A DNA stretch of 64,000 nt from Perca fluviatilis. Its lineage: Eukaryota > Chordata > Actinopteri > Perciformes > Percidae. The first letter of the stretch is position 1, and each line of letters starts with the position of its first letter. The stretch spans positions 6,793,809-6,857,808 of the forward strand of contig NC_053116.1 of the NCBI RefSeq assembly GCF_010015445.1, read 5' to 3'. A model generated the notes under the pieces. That model was given only the letters and a program-made list of their open reading frames with translations, did not search any database and was not told the DNA's origin. Made by a program: the position numbers and the translations under genes. Of the stretch, positions 1 through 10,523 are shown one piece after another.

Positions 1-1036
1 AAAACAGCTTGCACTCCCTAAAGGCCATGCTAGAGTCCTATTCGTAGACGTTTCAATTTAATTCAATGAAGCTACACATTCTCCTGCAAAGACTAGCCAA
101 TATTAACATAGATAAGGGTCTGATTCTCTGGATCAGAGACTTTCTCTCCTGTCGCCCTCAGAGGGTATGTGTAAATGGCATTTTGTCAGGAGTGCATACC
201 ATCAGTACAGGCTGCCCACAAGGCAGGATTCTTTCCCCTTTGCTTTTCTCGCTATTCACAAATGATGTTTCTGTAAATAATACCTTTAAATTGATAAAAT
301 ACGCTGATGACATGGCCTTAGTTCGCCTCTTACAAAAAACTGATCCCCTTGGTGAGGCCTCCTATCTAGCACACATAAAGGCCCTTGAAACATGGTGCAA
401 TGATAGCGAGCTAGAGATCAATGTGGCAAAGACAACAGAGCCTGTTTTACTAAATGGCCTAGCTGTGGGAACTTTTAAGAACCTAGGTACCGTTCTTGAC
501 AACCATCTGAGTTTTTCAGATAACACAGACTATATTTTTTAAGAGTGCTCAGATTACTGAGCTAGTATACAACAAACATTGAAAGTGCTTTAACCTTTCA
601 CCTCTCTGCTTGGTTTGGCCATTTAAGCTGCAAACTTAAGAACAAGCTTAACAGGATAGTGTCAATGGCTAGCAAAATAGTGGGAAAACCCCCAAAACAC
701 CTGACCCAAATATACACTGACAGAATTTTCCAGCCAGTTTGAGCTCCTGAAGTCTGGCAGGCGCTTCAGAGTGCCTCTGGCAAAAAGTGTATTTAAAAAA
801 TCGTTTATTCCAAATGCCATCAGTATCCTCAACCAAACCAAGTGACAACATCAAACTGAGCTGCTATTTATTCTTTTTTACCCTGATATTTTTTCTTTTC
901 ATATTTTTTATACTCAACTTACTATGTTTGAGATGTTGTCTGTATATTTGTATGTTTTATCTGTCTTGTATGTCTGGTGAGCCAAAGAAAAATGTCCACC
1001 CTGGTGGACAATAAAGATTTATTCTATTCTATTCTA
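1..1036 (+). mobile_element. 3' part of a non-LTR retrotransposon (Rex/L2-like)
   Basis: The open frame at 66-542 translates to the palm of a reverse transcriptase: a GCPQG block and the catalytic KYADDMALV motif are both present. Just upstream, the codons for FVDVS and FN lie in another frame with a stop between, so the ORF is frameshifted near position 65. The end is a 3' tail with the sequence GGTGGACAATAAAG followed by (ATTCT)n at about 1016-1036, the usual microsatellite-like tail of fish LINEs. The 5' part is outside the window or lost. The clade (Rex1/Babar versus L2) is my guess from similarity of wording; the LINE call itself is firm. Not an active copy. Confidence 0.8.
66..542 (+). 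pseudogene. reverse transcriptase fragment
   Basis: 158 codons carrying the RT finger-palm region with GCPQG and YADD. In an intact element this enzyme copies element RNA into DNA at the chromosomal target. The frame is interrupted at both ends (shift near 65, stop at 540), so only a fragment remains. The Met at 66 is internal to the original ORF and not a true start. Confidence 0.75.
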
Positions 1037-1733
1037 AGGCCAGGCTGATGTTGGAAGTCCCTCTAGTGGACAGAATGTGTAACAACAACCACATGCTTAT
1101 AGTGGCATTGACAATGCATTGAATATTTAAAGAAATTACAAATTCGAATGGTATTATAGAGGAAGATTGACAGCTCTAATCGGCACCAACAGAGTCATCG
1201 CCACGGTAACATGCCAAACCATTTAGCATCTCTTTATCCCAAAATAGAGTAGCTACAGTTTTACTGTTTTTTTTTGCCTTAAATATATTGTTTTTATAAA
1301 ATGTTGAGAGGGTAATGAACTTTTTTCCTTAGTCAACAGGAGGGTCCAAAGAAAATACTGAAAAAACTGCAAAGGGCTTTTTAGGAATATAAGATTCAGC
1401 CTCCCTCCCACCAAAATGATTTGTTTACAGTCCCTAAAATAGCAGAACAAAATGTGTAAGAAATCGTACTGTCCTATAAGATATGAAAAAGAATAGTTAA
1501 AAATGTTATTTACACTAAATTTAAACCTATGAAACATTTTATTTGATATATTAGTACATATTTATTTAAGTGCATTTTAGTTTTTTCTTCTATTTCACCA
1601 TTTCAACATCCATCCTCAGCTCTAAAATAACCCTCAAATATCAAACAATCATAACAAACAGGATCAAAAGCTGTTTTATTAAAACAAAATGTGAACCTAT
1701 GAACGTAAGTATTTTTTTTTATCATTTTACACG

Positions 1734-1766
<33 letters not shown>

Positions 1767-2229
1767 TGTTTGTGTTTGTGTGTGTGTGTGTGTGGGTTTG
1801 GGTGTTTGAGGTTTTGGTGTGCATGTTTACTGCTGCACTTCTTCTTTTGGAGCTGGTTCAAATAAAATCATTTCAAATCATTATTTTCTCTCTACCGCTC
1901 TAAAAAGGTGAACACTTATATATAACTACTAAACAGTCTCAACAATATAAATCTACTCTAAAACTACAAGTACAGGAGATCAAGAGTTGACTGCAGATTG
2001 TCAGGTTAATTTGAGTAGATAACTTTTAAAGAACTCCATTTTAAAGAGACTCATACCAACTCTGAACATCCTGTTTGACCAGAATCCAACATGTTGTTAG
2101 ACTGAGACAGAGTTTACTCGTGAGAAACTGTTTCCCTTCTGCTGCAAAGTTGACCTGACCCACTGTAGATTAAGAAATAATAAATAAAAATGACATAATT
2201 AAGAGAGAGTAGAAGCTGAGTTTACTCAC
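1037..2229 (-). other. intron 1 of receptor gene E (repeat block)
   Basis: No coding sequence seen. The block from about 1100 to 2229 is also present at 16400-17508 (same orientation) and, inverted, at 61472-62640, where it is intron 1 of receptor gene D. By position it is intron 1 of minus-strand gene E, whose first exon is at 2230-2269. It contains a (TG)n tract at about 1733-1795. Some of the frames here are open but differ between the copies and have no family resemblance. Confidence 0.65.
1733..1795. repeat. (TG)n microsatellite
   Basis: Imperfect TG dinucleotide run with TTTG interruptions. The equivalent position in the other two copies of this intron block also carries a TG/CA tract (17063-17126 and 61922-61981), so the microsatellite predates the duplication and has changed length in each copy. 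Confidence 0.9.
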
Positions 2230-2269
2230 TGAAGAAGAAGGAGCAGATTGGAGACTGACAGACGTTCAT
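2230..2269 (-). CDS. CD300-like receptor gene E, exon 1 (signal peptide), partial gene
   Basis: Forty bases read from ATG (2269-2267) to a GTGAGT donor, encoding MNVCQSPICSFFF plus the first base of a split codon. It matches exon 1 of genes A, B and D in length, phase (1) and nearly all bases. It would start the secretion signal of a V-type Ig receptor. The Ig exon is not in the window: in gene D intron 1 is 2.5 kb, so here it would lie left of position 1, beyond the LINE. Whether the rest of the gene exists cannot be told. Confidence 0.7.
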
Positions 2270-2400
2270 GTTGGAGGATCTGATGGTTTAACGCTGTCTC
2301 TCTTTCTTCTTCACTGGTAAACCAGGAACTGTTCACTTCTCTAAATGATGGAGTCCCTCCTCCAAACACATCACACCCCCCTCTACTCTCTTCCACTCTT
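2270..2400 (-). promoter_or_regulatory. conserved upstream region of gene E
   Basis: The ~100 bases directly 5' of the exon 1 ATG are nearly identical to those upstream of the ATG in genes A (11859-11960), B (29601-29700) and D (about 61310-61431). Shared features include GTGAACAGTTCCTGG and GGAGGGACTCCATCAT. It probably holds the 5' UTR and proximal promoter. No clear TATA box was seen; the factor sites are not assigned. Confidence 0.5.
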
Positions 2401-3242
2401 TATTCTTTATTAAGTCTTTTCTTTAATCTGCAAGTTTATGTCTGATTTTACATTAAAACTAGACTTGGTTGTATCTTTAAGTGGGAAGTCATATTTGTGT
2501 AAAATCAATAAATGACTATGAAATCTCTACCTTGTTAACACATTTTTAGTCTTATATTGAGTCTTTTATGTTAATTTATTTTTAAATATTTATCAGTTTG
2601 ACCAACTTCAACTGATAAACCTTTTTCAATCAGTTTAGGTCATTGTGTTTTAATTAAAAAAATACTATGTGGCGGCTGATTTTGTCCAGTTTTTATTTTC
2701 CTGTAGAAAACTGTTACTTTATGCAACATGAAGAATATGATTTATTATTATTTTAAAAGTTGTTACAGCTTTGTTTCTATAGAAAACACACCTGCATTAA
2801 AAATGCATGTTGTTATTTCAGGTAACGGTGAGACGAAGAAATCAGCGGCCCCTTCAGTGTTTACCAAGCAGAAACCTGGGGGGCTGAGACATGAAGCCAA
2901 CGTGGAGGCTGGCTCCAAAAACAAGCCCCATGTTAAAATGTCCACCTTTACAGCAGAAATAAACATGTCTACAGCCTGGTACAAAAGACTGTTTTTGTCT
3001 CTAAAGCTAATTTTACTCTTCATAACAACTGTACAGAGGGAGGGGTGGGAGGGGGGTTCTTTCATAACTCTTGAAATTATATGAGAGCTTAAAGCTGCAA
3101 GGGGTAGAAAGAAAAGAAAAAATGCCAGAATTTGAAGTAGAGTGAGACCTCTTCCTGCAGCTCTCTCTCTCCCCTCTCTGGCCCGCGCATGCAACAGAAC
3201 AGCCAATAGGAACTCGCTCTCTCTCTCTGAAATGACCTGTGA
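2401..3242. other. no gene seen; fish-type interspersed repeat at 2810-3242
   Basis: AT-rich flank of gene E followed by sequence of repeat character (Ser/Thr-like open frames on both strands without family match, CT-rich runs at 3155-3225). The right part, from about 3225, also begins the segmental duplication shared with 23480 onward. I see no exon with splice sites. Confidence 0.4.
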
Positions 3243-3518
3243 TTGGCCAAAGTCTCCCGTCACAGGCTAGATTTTCTAGAGGAGGTGCAGAAGTCTAGTT
3301 TTCTGTCAGAGCACTTTAATTACAATATGCTGAAAGGTGATTGGAATATTGGAATGGATATATGGAATGTTTGCTCAATAACACCCAAAAAATACTGCCT
3401 ATCCCAGCTTCAAAGTTCTGCATAATTAGGGTGTGGCTACGTTGAGTGACAGGTGGGTGACCTTACAGGTGGCTAGCTGCTTCTTGTCTGCTAGAGCCAA
3501 GAGATTAGATTATCTTAA

Positions 3519-3530
3519 TTATTGTATAAT
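3519..3530. repeat. target site duplication, left copy
   Basis: TTATTGTATAAT, repeated exactly at 7038-7049. The unoccupied site with a single copy is at 23772-23783 in the paralogous block, which shows the LINE between them arrived after the duplication or was never in copy 2. Confidence 0.85.
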
Positions 3531-4039
3531 CCATCCATCCATCCATCTTCGTCCGCTTATCCGGTGTCGGGTCGCCGGGGGAGCAGCTCCAGTAGGGGAC
3601 CCCAAACTTCCCTTTCCCGAGCCACATTAACCAGCTCCGACTGGGGGATCCCGAGGCGTTCCCATGCCAAGTTGGAGATATAATCCCTCCACCTAGTCCT
3701 GGGTCTTCCCCGAGGCCTCCTCCCAGCTGGACGTGCCTGGAACACCTCCCTAGGGAGGCGCTCAGGGGGCATCCTTAACAGATGCCCAAACCACCACAAC
3801 TGGCTCCTTTCGACGCAAGGAGCAGTGGCTCTACTCCAAACTCCTCACGGATGACTGAGCTTCTCACCCTATTTCTAAGGGAGACGCCAGCCATCCTTCT
3901 GAGGAAACCCATTTTGGCGCTTGTACCCTGGATCTCGTTCTTTCGGTCAAGACCCAGCCTTCATGACCATAGGTGAGGGTAGGAACGAAAACTGACCGGT
4001 AGATCGAGAGCTTTGCCTTCTGGCTCAGCTCTCTTTACG

Positions 4040-5557
4040 TCACAAGGTGCGATAAATTGAATGTAATACCGCACCCGCTGCGCCGATTCTCCGACCAATC
4101 TCCTGCTCCATTGTCCCCTCACTTGCGAACAAAACCCCAAGGTACCTGAACTCCTTCACTTGGGGTAAGGACTCATTCCCTACCTGGAGTAGGCACTCCA
4201 TCGGTTTCCTGCTGAGAACCATGGCCTCAGATTTAGAGGTGCTGATCCTCATCCCAGCCGCTTCACACTCGGCTGCGAACCGATCCAGTGAGTGCTGAAG
4301 GTCACAGGCCGATGATGCCATCAGGACCATCATCTGCAAAGAGCAGCGATGAGATCCCCAGCCCACCAAACTGCAACCCCTCCCCACCCCGACTACGCCT
4401 TGATATCCTGTCCATAAATATTACAAACAGGATTGGTGACAAAGCGCAGCCCTGGCGGAGGCCAACCCTCACCTGAAATGAGTCCGACTTACTGCCGAGA
4501 ATCCGGACACAGCGCTCACTTTGGTCGTACAGAGATTGGATGGCCCTGAGAAGAGACCCCTTCACCCCATACTCCCGCAGCACCTCCCACAGTATCTCCC
4601 GGGGAACCCGGTCATACGCCTTCTCCAAATCCACAAAAAACACACGTAGACCGGATGGGCATACTCCCAGGCTCCCTCCAGGATCCTTGATCTGGTCCAT
4701 TGTTCCACGACCAGGACGGAATCCACATTGTTCCTCTTCAATCTGAGGTTCGACTATCGGCCGAACCCTCCTTTCCAGCACCTTGGAGTAGACTTTACCA
4801 GGGAGGCTGAGAAGTGTGATACCCCTGTAATTGGCACACACCCTGTGGTCCCAGGGGAACCACCACCCCAGTCTGCCACTCCTTTGGCACTGTCCCAGAC
4901 TTCCACGCAATGTTGAAGAGGCGTGTCAACCAGGACAGCCCCTCCACACCCAGAGCCTTGAGCATTTCTGGACGGATCTCATCAATCCCAGGGGCTTTGC
5001 CACTGTGTAGTTGTTTGACTACATCAGTGACTTCTGCCTGGGAAATTGACAACAATCCCCCATCATCCTCCAGCTCTGCCTCTAACATAGGGCGTATTAG
5101 TCGGAGTCAGGAGTTCCTCAAAGTGCTCCTTCCACCGCCCTATTACCTCCTCAGTTGAGGTCAACAGTGTCCCATCCTTACTGTACACAGCTTGGATGGT
5201 TCCCCACTTCCCCCTCCTGAGGTGGCGAACAGTTTTCCAGAAGCACCTTGGTGCCGACCGACAGTCCTCCATGTCTTCTCCAAACTTCTCCCACACCTGC
5301 TGCTTTGCCTCTTTCACAGCAGAGGCTGCAGCCCTTCGGTACCCTGCAACTGCCTCCAGAGTCCTCTCGGATAACATATCCCGGAAAGACTCCTTCTTCA
5401 GTCGGACGGCTTCCCTGACCACCGGTGTCCACCACGGTGTTCGTGGGTTACCGCTCCTTGAGGCACCTAAGACCCTAAGACCACAGCTCCTCACCGCAGC
5501 TTCAGCAATGGAAACTTTGAACATTGTCCATTCGGGTTCAATGCCCCCAGCCTCCAC
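4040..5557 (-). pseudogene. LINE reverse transcriptase, frameshifted
   Basis: The RT domain is spread over three frames (5557-5063, 5088-4795, 4910-4302, 4387-4040). It holds SGKAPGIDEIRPEM, the YRGITLLS block, VDLEKAYDRVP (first palm Asp region), LRQGCALSP and the LLFADD catalytic block, followed by the thumb YLGVLFASEG. It would reverse transcribe the element RNA; the frameshifts make that impossible for this copy. Confidence 0.8.
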
Positions 5558-5658
5558 AGGGATGCACGAAAAGCTCTGCCGGAGGTGTGAGTTGAAAGTC
5601 TGTCAGACTGGGGGCCTCCTCCAGACGTTCCCAATTTACCCACACTACCCGTTTGGGC

Positions 5659-6923
5659 TTACCAGGTCTGTCCAGAGTCTTCCCCCACCACCAGATGGTG
5701 GTCGGTTGACAGCTCTGCCCCTCTCTTCACCCAAGTGTCCAAAACATACGGCCTCAGATCAGATGAAACGATTATAAAATCGATCATTGACCTTTGGCCT
5801 AGGGTACTCTGGTACCAAGTACACTTATGAGCATCCCTATGTTCGAACATGGTGTTTGTTATAGACAATCCATGACTAGCACAGAAGTCCAACAACAAAC
5901 AAAAGATCAGGTAGGCCGTTCCTCCCAATCATGCAAAAAAAGGGAAAAAGGAAAAACAGCCACAATTTGCAGCAGACTTAAACACAATACAAAAAGGCTT
6001 AATATATTAGTCAACTAAAGTTCTCCCAATTGGAGAAGTAGCATGCCCCATTCTGCAGACTTCTGCTGCCGTCAAAGTAGGTCTTCCACCCCGCACCCCC
6101 GCCCCAAGACCACAATGTTTTACTGGTCTCCTGGTCAACCTCTGCCCGACACATCTCTATTACTCTATTACCATGTGTCTCCATCATTGCCCACGTGCGT
6201 GTTGAAGTCCCCCAGCAGAACAATGGAGTCCCCCACTGGAGCCCCATACAGGACCGAATACTCCGAACTCTTGTTTGGTACATATGCACAAACAACAGTC
6301 AGAGTTCCCCCCCCCCACAACCCGCAGGCGTAGGGAGGCGACCCTCTCGGCCACGGGGGTAAACTCCAATGTAGTGGCGCTCAGCCGGGGGCTTGTGTGT
6401 ATCCCCACACCCGCCCAGCGCCTCACACCCTGGGCAACTCCGGAGAAGAAAAGAGTCCAACCCCTATCCAGGAGTATGGTTCCAGAACCGAGACGTGCGT
6501 AGAGGTAAGCCCCACCAGATCTAACCGGTAGCGCTCCACCTCCCGCACCAGTTCCGGCTCCTTCCCCCATAGAGAGGTGACATTCCACATCCCCAGAGCC
6601 AGCGTCTGCCGCCTGGGTCTGGTCCGGCGAGGCCCCTGACCTTCACTGCCACCCATGTGGCAGCGCACCTGACCCCAGCGGTTCCTCCCACAGGTGGTGG
6701 GCCCATGGGATGGAGAGATGGGGGCCACGAAGCTTTTTCGGGCTGTGCCTGACCGGGCTCCCTGACAAACCCGGCCACCAGACGCTCGCTGACGAGCCCG
6801 CCATCTGGGCCTGGCTCCAGACGGGGGCCCCGGGCTTCCTCCGGGGAGGGTCACTCCATCTCTACCTTGATCACTCATAGGGTTTTTGAACCATTCTTTG
6901 TCTGGCCCCTCACCTGAGACCAC
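5659..6923 (-). pseudogene. LINE N-terminal region and APE endonuclease, broken
   Basis: Minus-strand frames carry GMWNVTSLWGKEPELV (start of the exonuclease-endonuclease-phosphatase fold), GVQRWAG-like mid region around 6400, and STDHHLVV with the catalytic Asp-His near the domain end (about 5700). The enzyme nicks target DNA to prime reverse transcription. The frame changes several times, so it is not functional here. Confidence 0.7.
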
Positions 6924-7037
6924 TTTGCCTTGGGAGACCCTACCAGGAGCACAAAGCTCCAGACAACACAGCCCTCAGGTTCATAGAGACACACAAACCT
7001 CTCCACCACGATAAGGTGATGGTTCCCCGGAGAGAGG

Positions 7038-7049
7038 TTATTGTATAAT
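7038..7049. repeat. target site duplication, right copy
   Basis: TTATTGTATAAT, identical to 3519-3530, bounding the 5' end of the LINE. Confidence 0.85.
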
Positions 7050-7526
7050 GTGATTTTGAAATGCAGATTCTTTTAATGAGTAGTGCTGATGCAACGGTAA
7101 TGGTTACTGCCAGAAAACTAGCAATGTTCAATTCATACAAAGTTCATAAATATGTAAATTACCATTGACTATTTGGTATCAGAAGATCAGGAACTTAAAA
7201 TTGTACAGGCCATTGTACTCATGATTCTTCAGCACCTACACACATCCACTATAGTTTGAAAAGTACAGAATAAATACAGTATATAATAATTTAATATATA
7301 ACTGCTATAAGAACATATACATTTGTGCAAATGCAATAAACACATAGAGCCAATAAAAAAACATTTTGTCTTCAAAAAAATATTTATATAATGTGAGCTG
7401 TAACTGACATAGTTTCCCCCAATAATGATAAAAACTGATTTCTTTGAGTGAATGTGACTCATTCAAAGCACTTTGTGTCCCCTGTTGGTCCCTGAGAGAG
7501 TAAATGTGGCGCTGACAGCGTTGAAG

Positions 7527-7728
7527 CTACAGCTGATGTAAAGTAACAGTAGAGTACAGAGGAGGTGAAGCGTCTTGGACGTGGCTGCCGGCCGAGCTGG
7601 CTTCTAGCCGAGGAACAGAGTAGACCACGTTATCTGTGTCACCACAGGGGGCGCTGTGCAGCGAGGCAGATGTACCGTTCGGGAAATGCCAGCTCAGAGT
7701 AGGTGAGGTCACTCCGGTCGTCTTCAGT
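7527..7728 (-). pseudogene. gene A terminal tail exon, frameshifted
   Basis: Begins after a CTTGCAG acceptor and starts TEDDRSDLTYSEL, so the ITIM core LTYSEL is kept. One extra base within the next few codons (about 7681) relative to gene B shifts the frame; the shifted reading stops at 7641-7639 (TGA). The original frame, which ended in PPLYSTVTLHQL at 7527, is still open from the other side. The exon is 202 bases against 201 in B. The predicted result is loss of the last two tail tyrosines. Confidence 0.75.
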
Positions 7729-8460
7729 CTGCAAGAAAACACAAAGCTCAAACTTTATCACCTGACTTTTCTCGTCTGTTTCTTCACAAGAGCATCATTT
7801 CAGCGTGAGCTGCTTCATGTAAACTGTTCACAGGGTTTTATCTCTGAATCTATTGTTTAAAATGAATATCTGTATCAGTGCCACACCTTTTCCTCCCTCT
7901 CTCTGTTCTCACTTCCTCTTCCTCAATAGCTTTTTTTTATGATCACAAAATGACCTGGTTTCTGTTCCTCAATAGGTTGCTTTTCTGTCTTGATGAACAA
8001 AATAGACAGATGGAAGTCTTCCTCCAACTATATTTATTTATCTTAACATATGAAAACATTAACTCATTTAAAACCTTTTTTTGTCCACAATCTTCTCTCT
8101 ATTCTGACACTGCAACAAAAAAAGACCTTTGCTGTACAATAACATTTTCATTTGTCTCAGGCCACGTATCAAAGCCTACATCCAAGACTCTTAGGTTCTC
8201 TACAAATAAAATATAACATAAAAAGTCACTTCTTCAGCCTTGGCTACTTATTAAATATTCACATCTTTCCACTCTGAACCTTGAGAAAACAATATTACTG
8301 TTGGTTGCACATGCACACATGAATTTAATATCTTGGATTGTAGTTTAAAGAACATGTTTTGCAAACTGCTGTGTTTCCTTTCCTTCTCACATTGCATCAG
8401 CAGCCATATTAAAAGCTACCAGTGAGAGTTAACAAAGATGGATGAGTTAGAGAAAGTCAC
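7729..8460 (-). other. intron between tail exons of gene A
   Basis: Sequence to about 8175 matches the B intron at 24474-24915. At about 8180 it changes to sequence shared with 15655-15715 (TCTCCACAAATAAAATA-type). The B exon carrying VYEEI should lie after this point but is missing, so a deletion or recombination has removed it. Confidence 0.55.
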
Positions 8461-8501
8461 CTCAGTCCTGGTGATGTCTGTGTTTCCTCTCTGGTTTGAA
8501 C
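8461..8501 (-). CDS. gene A cytoplasmic tail exon
   Basis: Forty-one bases between a TCAG acceptor and a GTGACTT donor, phase 1 to phase 0, encoding GSNQRGNTDITRTE with the split Gly from the previous exon. It takes the place of B exon 5 (same phases) but lacks its ITSM tyrosine. Its only support is splice sites, phase fit and position. Confidence 0.5.
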
Positions 8502-8583
8502 CTGAGGAACAGATAAAGTATTTCTCTATGTTTTGAATGAGTAATTATTAAAACGGTGCAGATAATGTTGAAAGATAACTCAC

Positions 8584-8684
8584 CATCAGAGTGCTTTGTC
8601 CTCTTTTTGTAGAAGAACAGCAGAACAGCAGCCAGCACCACCACCACCACCACAGACACACACACAGCCAAAACCAGGGGAGAT
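8584..8684 (-). CDS. gene A transmembrane exon
   Basis: After a pyrimidine-rich CTCCTCCAG acceptor, the frame reads SPLVLAVCVSVVVVVVLAAV then LLFFYKKRTKHSDG to a GTGAGT donor. This is a single membrane helix with a basic stop-transfer end and no charged residue within it. It is not similar to the B transmembrane exon. It begins in phase 2 and ends in phase 1, whereas B exon 4 begins in phase 1. The low complexity next to it (GA and A runs at 8694-8802) forms the polypyrimidine tract. Confidence 0.6.
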
Positions 8685-8693
8685 CTGGAGGAG

Positions 8694-8695
8694 AA

Positions 8696-8742
<47 letters not shown>

Positions 8743-8750
8743 CAGGAAGG

Positions 8751-8802
<52 letters not shown>
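8694..8802. repeat. (GA)n and poly-A low-complexity tract
   Basis: AG-dinucleotide run followed by an A run of over 40 bases. On the minus strand it gives a long T/C tract directly upstream of the gene A transmembrane exon acceptor. Confidence 0.9.
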
Positions 8803-8804
<2 letters not shown>

Positions 8805-9328
8805 CAAATAGTAAATCATGGACACCAAGGTGGCTGCAACAAGTATTATTAACCCCCATAAATGAAATAGCCTGACGCTGTCTGGTAAACATCACCATGG
8901 CAACAACACTGATTAATAATATAAACTCCACTCCAGTGTTGTAGTACCAAGACCAAGACCGGTCTCAAGACCACTTTCTGAAGGTCCCATCTCGGTATCA
9001 ACTGCATATTTACCCGGTCTTGTCTCCGTCTCTGCTAAAGAGGATTCAGGACTTTATTTCCAGACCCAGGGGATGTTGCTAAATGGTCTGTGTATTACTG
9101 TAATTGGATGTAAAACTTCCTGCTTCAAATGAAACCACTAACTTGACTTGTTACTGTTAACCCTTTCTCCCCGGCCCTTCAACACGCACTCCCAAGAAAG
9201 AGAAAGCAGGAGACAGGAGAAGCTCTGGCTGTCTGGTCTGGTCTGGTCTGGTCTGGTCTGGTCTGGTCTTGACTCGATCTGGATACACTCTGGTCTCAGT
9301 GTTGACTTGGTCTCAGTTTAGTTGGTCT
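8803..9328. other. no gene seen; CTGGT pentamer repeat at 9230-9268
   Basis: Intron-like sequence of gene A. The (CTGGT)n run at about 9230-9268 is a short pentanucleotide tandem repeat with matching degenerate GGTCT copies on both sides. No splice-flanked ORF was found. Confidence 0.5.
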
Positions 9329-10222
9329 TAGGGCCCTATTTTAACGATCTGAAACGCAAGTCTCAAATGTGAAACACAAGTATCTTTGTGGGCGGATCTC
9401 GGGCGCTGTTGCAGAGAGTTTGATGTATGTGTGGTTTGGGCGTAACGTGCAATAAACCAATCAGAGCGTCATCTCACATTCCCTTTAAGAGCAGGGGCGC
9501 ATGTTCCATGGCGGATTGCTATTATGACGGCGGATTTGCCCGGCGCAGGCCAGCGGGAGCTGTCCGGGATGCGGCAAAGTAATAAATGCCCGTCTTGACC
9601 GGGTGGTGATGTTGCTGCGGCCACTCGGACGCATCTCCTCAAGTCTGGAGAAGATTGCTGCAGCCATGGAGCGTGGGCCTCCAAACGCACCACCTGCTCC
9701 TGTTGTGCCCCTTCCTCCTCCCCCCACTCCATCTCCGTCCACCCGCTCCACCAGGAGCGCATCGCGCATTGCCACACTCCGGACCAGATCCCGCCGGAGT
9801 GTCCAATCCCACCGTAGTTCAACATCACGTCTCCTTAAGTCCTCTAATATTTCCTCATTTATGTCATCAACACATCCATGATTCGTGGAAATGTGTAAAA
9901 CACAACAAGCCACAAAGAATGCTGCGACTTTTTGAGGACTGTACTGTAAAGTGCCTCCTGACTGATCCAAACACCTGAAGCGCATTTTCAGTAATTTTTT
10001 TCCTTGTAATTATGTATGGTTTGCAAAAATGGGAATTGCTGCGTCCGTGTAGATGAGAGAAGTGTATGCGTGTTGTGCACACGCTACATTATGGCCAAGC
10101 ATGCGCCCCTAAAATAGCATCTGAATAACACGCCACTGACTTTAGACTAGCGCCACTGAATTTAGACCAGGTTTTTCCTGGTCAGTGGCGGAATTGTTTT
10201 CTGAAACTGTAAAATAGCACAG
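9329..10222 (-). mobile_element. Harbinger-type DNA transposon remnant
   Basis: The left edge starts GGGCCCTATTTTAACGATCT, which I recognise as a fish Harbinger-type terminus. At 9985-9868 minus-strand codons read FRCLDQSGGTLQYSP then VACCVLH, the C-terminal part of a Harbinger transposase. The remaining long open frame at 9469-9828 is compositionally odd and has no catalytic Asp/Glu set, so this is a deleted derivative. The right edge is degraded and runs into the Ig exon of gene A at about 10222. Confidence 0.65.
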
Positions 10223-10523
10223 AAAGATCTGACCAAACCACATCTGTACCGTCCTGAGTCAGACTGAGTCAGGTTTCTGATGCTCACATACAGAACTGTA
10301 AAAATTGTTGAAATCTTTTTATATTCAATGCTGTATCTGCCTCTCTGAGCTGTGTCCTCTTCTGTCTCAATGAGAATGTCTCCATCTTTACATTCGTCCT
10401 TACAGAAGATACTCCTCCTTCCAGAGAAAGTGAAGGAGCATCCAACTGTGATGTTTCCTCCTTCAGTTCCTGTACTCTCGATGATTTGTGCATTGATGAG
10501 ACCAATGTTTCCATCCTGCAGTG
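10162..10523 (-). pseudogene. gene A Ig V-type exon, truncated 3' end
   Basis: After a TTTTTAACAG acceptor it reads as a V-type Ig domain: GCSF (first Cys), the close extra pair in FCKDECK, and DSGRYRCG (second Cys). From 10222 the sequence leaves the receptor family and enters the Harbinger remnant, so the G strand and the phase 1 donor found in gene B at 27988 are lost; the frame runs to a stop at 10162. About 100 of 117 domain codons remain. Confidence 0.8.

Larger units (their letters stand above)
3531..7037 (-). mobile_element. near full-length RTE-type LINE
   Basis: Read on the minus strand it has a 5' region (from 7037), an APE-type endonuclease (about 6650-5660), a reverse transcriptase (about 5560-4040) and a C-terminal segment ending near 3557, then a (ATGG)n tail at 3531-3546. 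Recognisable blocks include WNVTSL, STDHHLVV, YRGITLLS, CGFRPGRGT, VDLEKAYDRVPRE, LRQGCALSP and LLFADD. The frame is broken many times, for example by a 2-base loss just after LLFADD near 4325. Clade assignment to RTE/Rex3/Expander is from the tail and motif wording and is less sure than the LINE call. Confidence 0.85.

Noticed and set aside
1570..1809. possible membrane peptide with Val-Cys repeats
   Set aside because: The end is a (TG)n run, and the frame is not preserved in the other two copies of the intron block.
5196..5777. 193-codon plus-strand frame
   Set aside because: Antisense shadow of the LINE reverse transcriptase and linker.
8548..8931. 127-codon minus-strand frame rich in Phe, Leu and Trp
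   Set aside because: It is the poly-A/GA tract and an alternative frame of the transmembrane exon; the hydrophobic look is compositional.
9603..9881. Pro/Ser-rich plus-strand frame
   Set aside because: It is the opposite strand of the Harbinger remnant and has no homologue I can name.
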